Source of the DNA: JBGVSA01 sp041807905
GTDB taxonomy: Bacteria; Pseudomonadota; Gammaproteobacteria; Burkholderiales; Rhodocyclaceae
DNA length: 16,060 nucleotides
Reading direction: 5' to 3'
NCBI RefSeq assembly: GCF_041807905.1
Contig: NZ_JBGVSA010000045.1
Location: forward strand, 1 to 16,060
The notes beneath the pieces were generated by a model, which was not told where the DNA came from, did not search any database, and worked only from the letters and a program-made list of their open reading frames with translations. The translations under genes and the position numbers were made by a program. Positions 13,218 to 16,060 of the stretch are shown piece after piece (within the stretch, counting starts at the first letter, position 1; the number at the start of each line of letters is the position of its first letter).

Positions 13218-14150
13218 GTGGAAACCTTACTTCAGCAGATCGTCAACGGACTGGTCGTCGGCAGCGTCTACGCCCTCGTCGCCCTGGGCTACACGATGGT
13301 GTACGGCATCCTTGGCCTCATCAATTTTGCCCACGGCGACATCCTCATGGTCGGTGCCATGGTAGCGCTGCAGGCCATACTGTTCGCGCAGAAGACCTGG
13401 CCCCACCTGCCGCCCCTGATACACCTCGCCATCGGTCTGGGCGTTGCGGTCCCGGCCTGCATGCTGTTGGGATACACCATCGAGCGCACCGCCTACCGGC
13501 GGCTGCGCAACGCACCGCGGCTGGCGCCGCTGATTACCGCCATCGGCGTTTCGTTCCTGTTGCAGACGATCGCCATGATCATCTGGGGCCGCAACTACTA
13601 CAGCTACCCGCAACTCATCTCGACGGTGCCGTACCAGCCGATCGAAGGCGTCTTCATCACGCCGGTACAGGTCACGATCCTCGTGGTATCGGCGCTGCTC
13701 ATGGGCGCACTCATGCTGCTGGTCAATCGCACAAGAATGGGGCGCGCCATGCGCGCCACCGCCGAGAACCACCGCGTGGCGAGCCTGATGGGCGTGGATA
13801 CCAACCGCATCATCGCCACCACCTTCGTCATCGGCTCGGCGCTGGCCGCCGTGGCGGGCGTGATGTTCTCGTCCAACTACGGCATCGCGCACTACTCGAT
13901 GGGCTTCACGCCGGGGCTCAAGGCCTTCACCGCCGCGGTGCTGGGCGGCATCGGCAACCTGCCGGGCGCGATGCTCGGCGGCATCGTGCTGGGCCTGGTC
14001 GAATCGATCGGCGCCGGGTACATCGACAAATGGAGCTTCGGTTTCCTCAACTCCAGCTACCAGGACATCTTCGCCTTCATGATCCTCGGCGCCGTGCTGA
14101 TCTTTCGACCCACCGGCCTGCTCGGCGAACGCGTCGCCGACCGCGCGTAG
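13218..14150 (+). CDS. livH: Branched-chain amino acid ABC transporter permease LivH
   Basis: The protein has 310 residues from GTG 13218, preceded by GAGGAG. The N-terminus (LLQQIVNGLVVGSVYALVAL, then GYTMVYGILGLINFAHGD) is the LivH signature. About eight membrane helices follow. The coupling-loop region AENHRVASLMGVDTNRI (about 190-206) contacts the ATPases, and GGIGNLPGAMLGGI follows. It forms a heterodimeric channel with LivM. livM starts 14 bases downstream. Confidence 0.94.
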   Translation: METLLQQIVNGLVVGSVYALVALGYTMVYGILGLINFAHGDILMVGAMVALQAILFAQKTWPHLPPLIHLAIGLGVAVPACMLLGYTIERTAYRRLRNAPRLAPLITAIGVSFLLQTIAMIIWGRNYYSYPQLISTVPYQPIEGVFITPVQVTILVVSALLMGALMLLVNRTRMGRAMRATAENHRVASLMGVDTNRIIATTFVIGSALAAVAGVMFSSNYGIAHYSMGFTPGLKAFTAAVLGGIGNLPGAMLGGIVLGLVESIGAGYIDKWSFGFLNSSYQDIFAFMILGAVLIFRPTGLLGERVADRA

Positions 14151-14164
14151 CCCCGGAGCCGCTC

Positions 14165-15271
14165 ATGGACGAACTCGCACAATCGATTCCCTGGCTCGGC
14201 CAACGCCACCCCAGGTCCGCGCGCGCCGCCGTCATCGCACTGCTGGTGCTCGCACCCTTCATCGCACTCATGCTCGGCCGCACCTGGGTGCGCGTGCTCG
14301 ACTTCGCGATGCTCTACATCATGCTCGCCATCGGCCTGAACCTCGTGGTGGGCTTCGCCGGCCTGCTCGACCTGGGCTACATCGCGTTCTACGCGGTCGG
14401 CGCATACACCTGGGCCTTTCTCGCCAGCCCGCACTTCGGCGTGCATCTGCCGTTCTGGGTGGTGCTGCCGCTGGGCGCATGCTTCGCAGCAGTGGCGGGC
14501 ATCCTGCTCGGCTTCCCGGTACTGCGGCTGCGCGGCGATTATCTCGCCATCGTCACGCTCGGCTTCGGTGAGATCGTGCGCATCTTCCTCAACAACCTGA
14601 ACACGCCGATCAACATCACCAACGGCCCGCAGGGCATCAACATGCTCGACTCGCTGCACCTGTTCGGCTGGGATCTGTCGCGCAACGTGCAGATCACCGA
14701 AACGGTCAGCATCAATTCACTGGTGCTGTACTACTACGCCTTCGCGTTCTTCGTGGTCGGCTCGATCATTCTGATCCAGCGGCTGCAGGTCTCGCGCATC
14801 GGACGGGCATGGGCGGCGATCCGCGACGATGAGCTCGCCGCCAAGGCGGTGGGCGTGAATGTGCGCAACATGAAGCTGCTCGCCTTTGCCATGGGCGCCA
14901 CTTTCGGCGGCGTGGCAGGCGGCCTGTTCAGCGCCTTCCAGGGCTTCGTCAGCCCGGAGAGCTTCTCGCTGATGGAATCCATCGCCGTGCTGACGATGAT
15001 CGTGTTCGGCGGCATGGGCAACCTGGCGGGCGTAATCGTCGGCGCGCTGCTGCTGGCGATCCTGCCCGAAGTGCTGCGCTCGGTGGCCGTGCCGCTGCAA
15101 CGCACGCTGTTCGGCGAAGTCATCCTCGACCCGGAAATCCTGCGCATGCTGCTGCTCTCGCTGGCGATGATCTTCATGATGCTGCTGCGCCCCGCCGGCA
15201 TTTTGCCCGCGCACTCGCGCTACTCGCGCAAGCAATGGATTCCGCAGGGCGGCCCGGGGGAAGCCCGATGA
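14165..15271 (+). CDS. livM: Branched-chain amino acid ABC transporter permease LivM
   Basis: I choose ATG 14165 (368 residues). The frame is open far upstream, but that part is only a shadow of livH. The protein has a short cytoplasmic head and about nine membrane helices, with the LivM signature motifs NLVVGFAGLLDLGYIAFYAVGA, LRLRGDYLAIVTLGFGEIVR and TNGPQGI. The coupling loop is AIRDDELAAKAVGVNVRNMK. The C-terminal MLLRPAGILP is typical. Its stop overlaps the livG start (ATGA), showing translational coupling. Confidence 0.94.
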   Translation: MDELAQSIPWLGQRHPRSARAAVIALLVLAPFIALMLGRTWVRVLDFAMLYIMLAIGLNLVVGFAGLLDLGYIAFYAVGAYTWAFLASPHFGVHLPFWVVLPLGACFAAVAGILLGFPVLRLRGDYLAIVTLGFGEIVRIFLNNLNTPINITNGPQGINMLDSLHLFGWDLSRNVQITETVSINSLVLYYYAFAFFVVGSIILIQRLQVSRIGRAWAAIRDDELAAKAVGVNVRNMKLLAFAMGATFGGVAGGLFSAFQGFVSPESFSLMESIAVLTMIVFGGMGNLAGVIVGALLLAILPEVLRSVAVPLQRTLFGEVILDPEILRMLLLSLAMIFMMLLRPAGILPAHSRYSRKQWIPQGGPGEAR

Positions 15272-16038
15272 AGCTGCTCGAAGCGCAAGGCATCTCCAAG
15301 CACTTCGGCGGCGTGCAGGCGCTGACCGACGTGTCGCTGTCGATCGAAGCGGGCGAAATCTACGGACTCATCGGCCCCAACGGCGCCGGCAAGACAACCT
15401 TCTTCAACGTGCTCACCGGCGCCTACGTGCAGGACGGCGGCCGCTTCATCTTCGAAGGCGGCCCCATGCCGGTCGGCAAGCCGCACCACACGGTGGAGCG
15501 CGGCATCGCCCGCACTTTTCAGAACATCCGGCTGTTCCGCGAGCTGACTGCGCTGGAGAACGTCATGGTCGGGCGCCACATCCGCACCTTCTGCGGGCTG
15601 CCGGGCATCCTCATGCAGACGCGCAAGGTACGCGACGAAGAGCGCATCATCACCGAGCGCGCGTTCGAACTGCTGCAGTACGTGGGCATCGATCGCTTTG
15701 CCAACGTGCTGGCACGCAACCTGTCGTATGGCGACCAGCGCCGGCTGGAAATCGCCCGCGCGCTGGCCACCGAGCCGCGCCTGCTCGCGCTGGACGAACC
15801 GGCCGCCGGCATGAACGCGACCGAAACCGCGCAACTGCGCACGCTCATCGACAAGATCCGCCACGACAGCGTCACCGTGCTGCTCATCGAGCACGACGTG
15901 AAGCTCGTCATGGGGCTGTGCGATCGGGTGGCGGTGCTCGACTTCGGCAAGAAGATCGCCGAAGACATACCCGCCGCCGTCCAGCGCAACAACGCTGTGA
16001 TCTCGGCCTACCTCGGAGGCGCGCACCATGCCGCATGA
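15268..16038 (+). CDS. livG: Branched-chain amino acid ABC transporter ATPase LivG
   Basis: ATG 15268 overlaps the livM stop and follows a GGGGGAA ribosome site; the product has 256 residues. Walker A is GPNGAGKTT (K42), the Q-loop is at Q85 (ARTFQNIRLF), and the ABC signature is LSYGDQ (152-157). Walker B is LLALDEP (D176, E177) and the H-loop is H209 (LLIEHDVKLVM). All ATPase motifs are intact. The RTFQNIRLF and LIEHDVKLVM segments mark LivG as opposed to LivF. It powers uptake together with LivF. Confidence 0.94.
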   Translation: MKLLEAQGISKHFGGVQALTDVSLSIEAGEIYGLIGPNGAGKTTFFNVLTGAYVQDGGRFIFEGGPMPVGKPHHTVERGIARTFQNIRLFRELTALENVMVGRHIRTFCGLPGILMQTRKVRDEERIITERAFELLQYVGIDRFANVLARNLSYGDQRRLEIARALATEPRLLALDEPAAGMNATETAQLRTLIDKIRHDSVTVLLIEHDVKLVMGLCDRVAVLDFGKKIAEDIPAAVQRNNAVISAYLGGAHHAA

Positions 16039-16060
16039 CAACGCGCCCACCCTCGCCCTG
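16028..16060 (+). CDS. livF: livF, ATPase subunit (first 11 codons only)
   Basis: ATG 16028 overlaps the end of livG by 11 bases and starts MPHDNAPTLAL, which then leaves the window. The last few residues fit the start of the LivF fold, and livF follows livG in liv operons. An ATG at 16035 in another frame gives an ATGA overlap but a proline/arginine-rich product, so it is less likely. Confidence 0.65.
   Translation, partial: MPHDNAPTLAL

Noticed and set aside
13193..14164. Long in-frame extension upstream of livM (692-residue frame)
   Set aside because: It overlaps livH entirely in another frame, is rich in arginine, histidine and glycine, and shows no family motif; LivM starts properly at 14165.
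15220..16050. 276-residue minus-strand frame opposite livG
   Set aside because: It is antisense to an ABC ATPase with all motifs intact.
1..16060. tRNA or rRNA genes
   Set aside because: No cloverleaf-like or rRNA-like stretch was recognised by eye in the intergenic regions, and the insertion is in a protein gene and not a tRNA.

Overview
The window looks like a piece of a high-GC betaproteobacterial chromosome, probably Burkholderiales (Ralstonia/Cupriavidus/Burkholderia-like). I infer this from codon use, the family resemblance of the liv and NsrR-linked genes, and the gene content; no rRNA or tRNA is present to confirm it. A visibly less GC-rich mobile element has entered this chromosome from the left.

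Bases 1 to about 6667 are one end of a Tn7-like transposon. Reading inward (leftward) from the end, the tightly packed minus-strand genes are tnsA (endonuclease), tnsB (DDE transposase), tnsC (AAA+ regulator), tniQ (TnsD-like target selector), a secreted staphylococcal-nuclease-fold protein, a DUF4238 protein, and a protein with nine CxxC knuckles that runs off the left edge. The element end (about 6564-6667) holds repeated candidate TnsB sites and stops inside comM, the AAA+ branch-migration helicase gene of natural transformation. Only the 3' part of comM (6668-7326) is present. The other end, the remaining cargo and the comM 5' part lie outside the window.

Bases 7327-10817 are host chromosome. 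After comM come a hairpin with an A-tract, a LysR-type regulator, and a convergent minus-strand operon (DUF59 protein, DUF2249 protein, NnrS-like membrane protein). That operon diverges from nsrR, which encodes an Rrf2-family nitric-oxide sensor. A 23-bp near-palindrome (11-1-11) of NsrR type lies between the divergent genes, and an isolated half-site abuts the nsrR start codon. Together they form a nitric-oxide-responsive module.

Bases 10818-11986 hold palindrome-rich intergenic DNA around one secreted protein with a PL7/ConA-like fold; its QIH-like motif has lost its histidine.

Bases 11987-16060 are a branched-chain amino acid ABC transporter operon: livJ (binding protein), a strong intrinsic terminator, then livH, livM, livG and the first codons of livF. 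The terminator after livJ would give more binding protein than permease. livM/livG and livG/livF overlap.

The most noteworthy points are the comM-targeting Tn7-like element, the nuclease/DUF4238/multi-zinc-knuckle genes linked closely to its transposition operon, and the NsrR operator arrangement.
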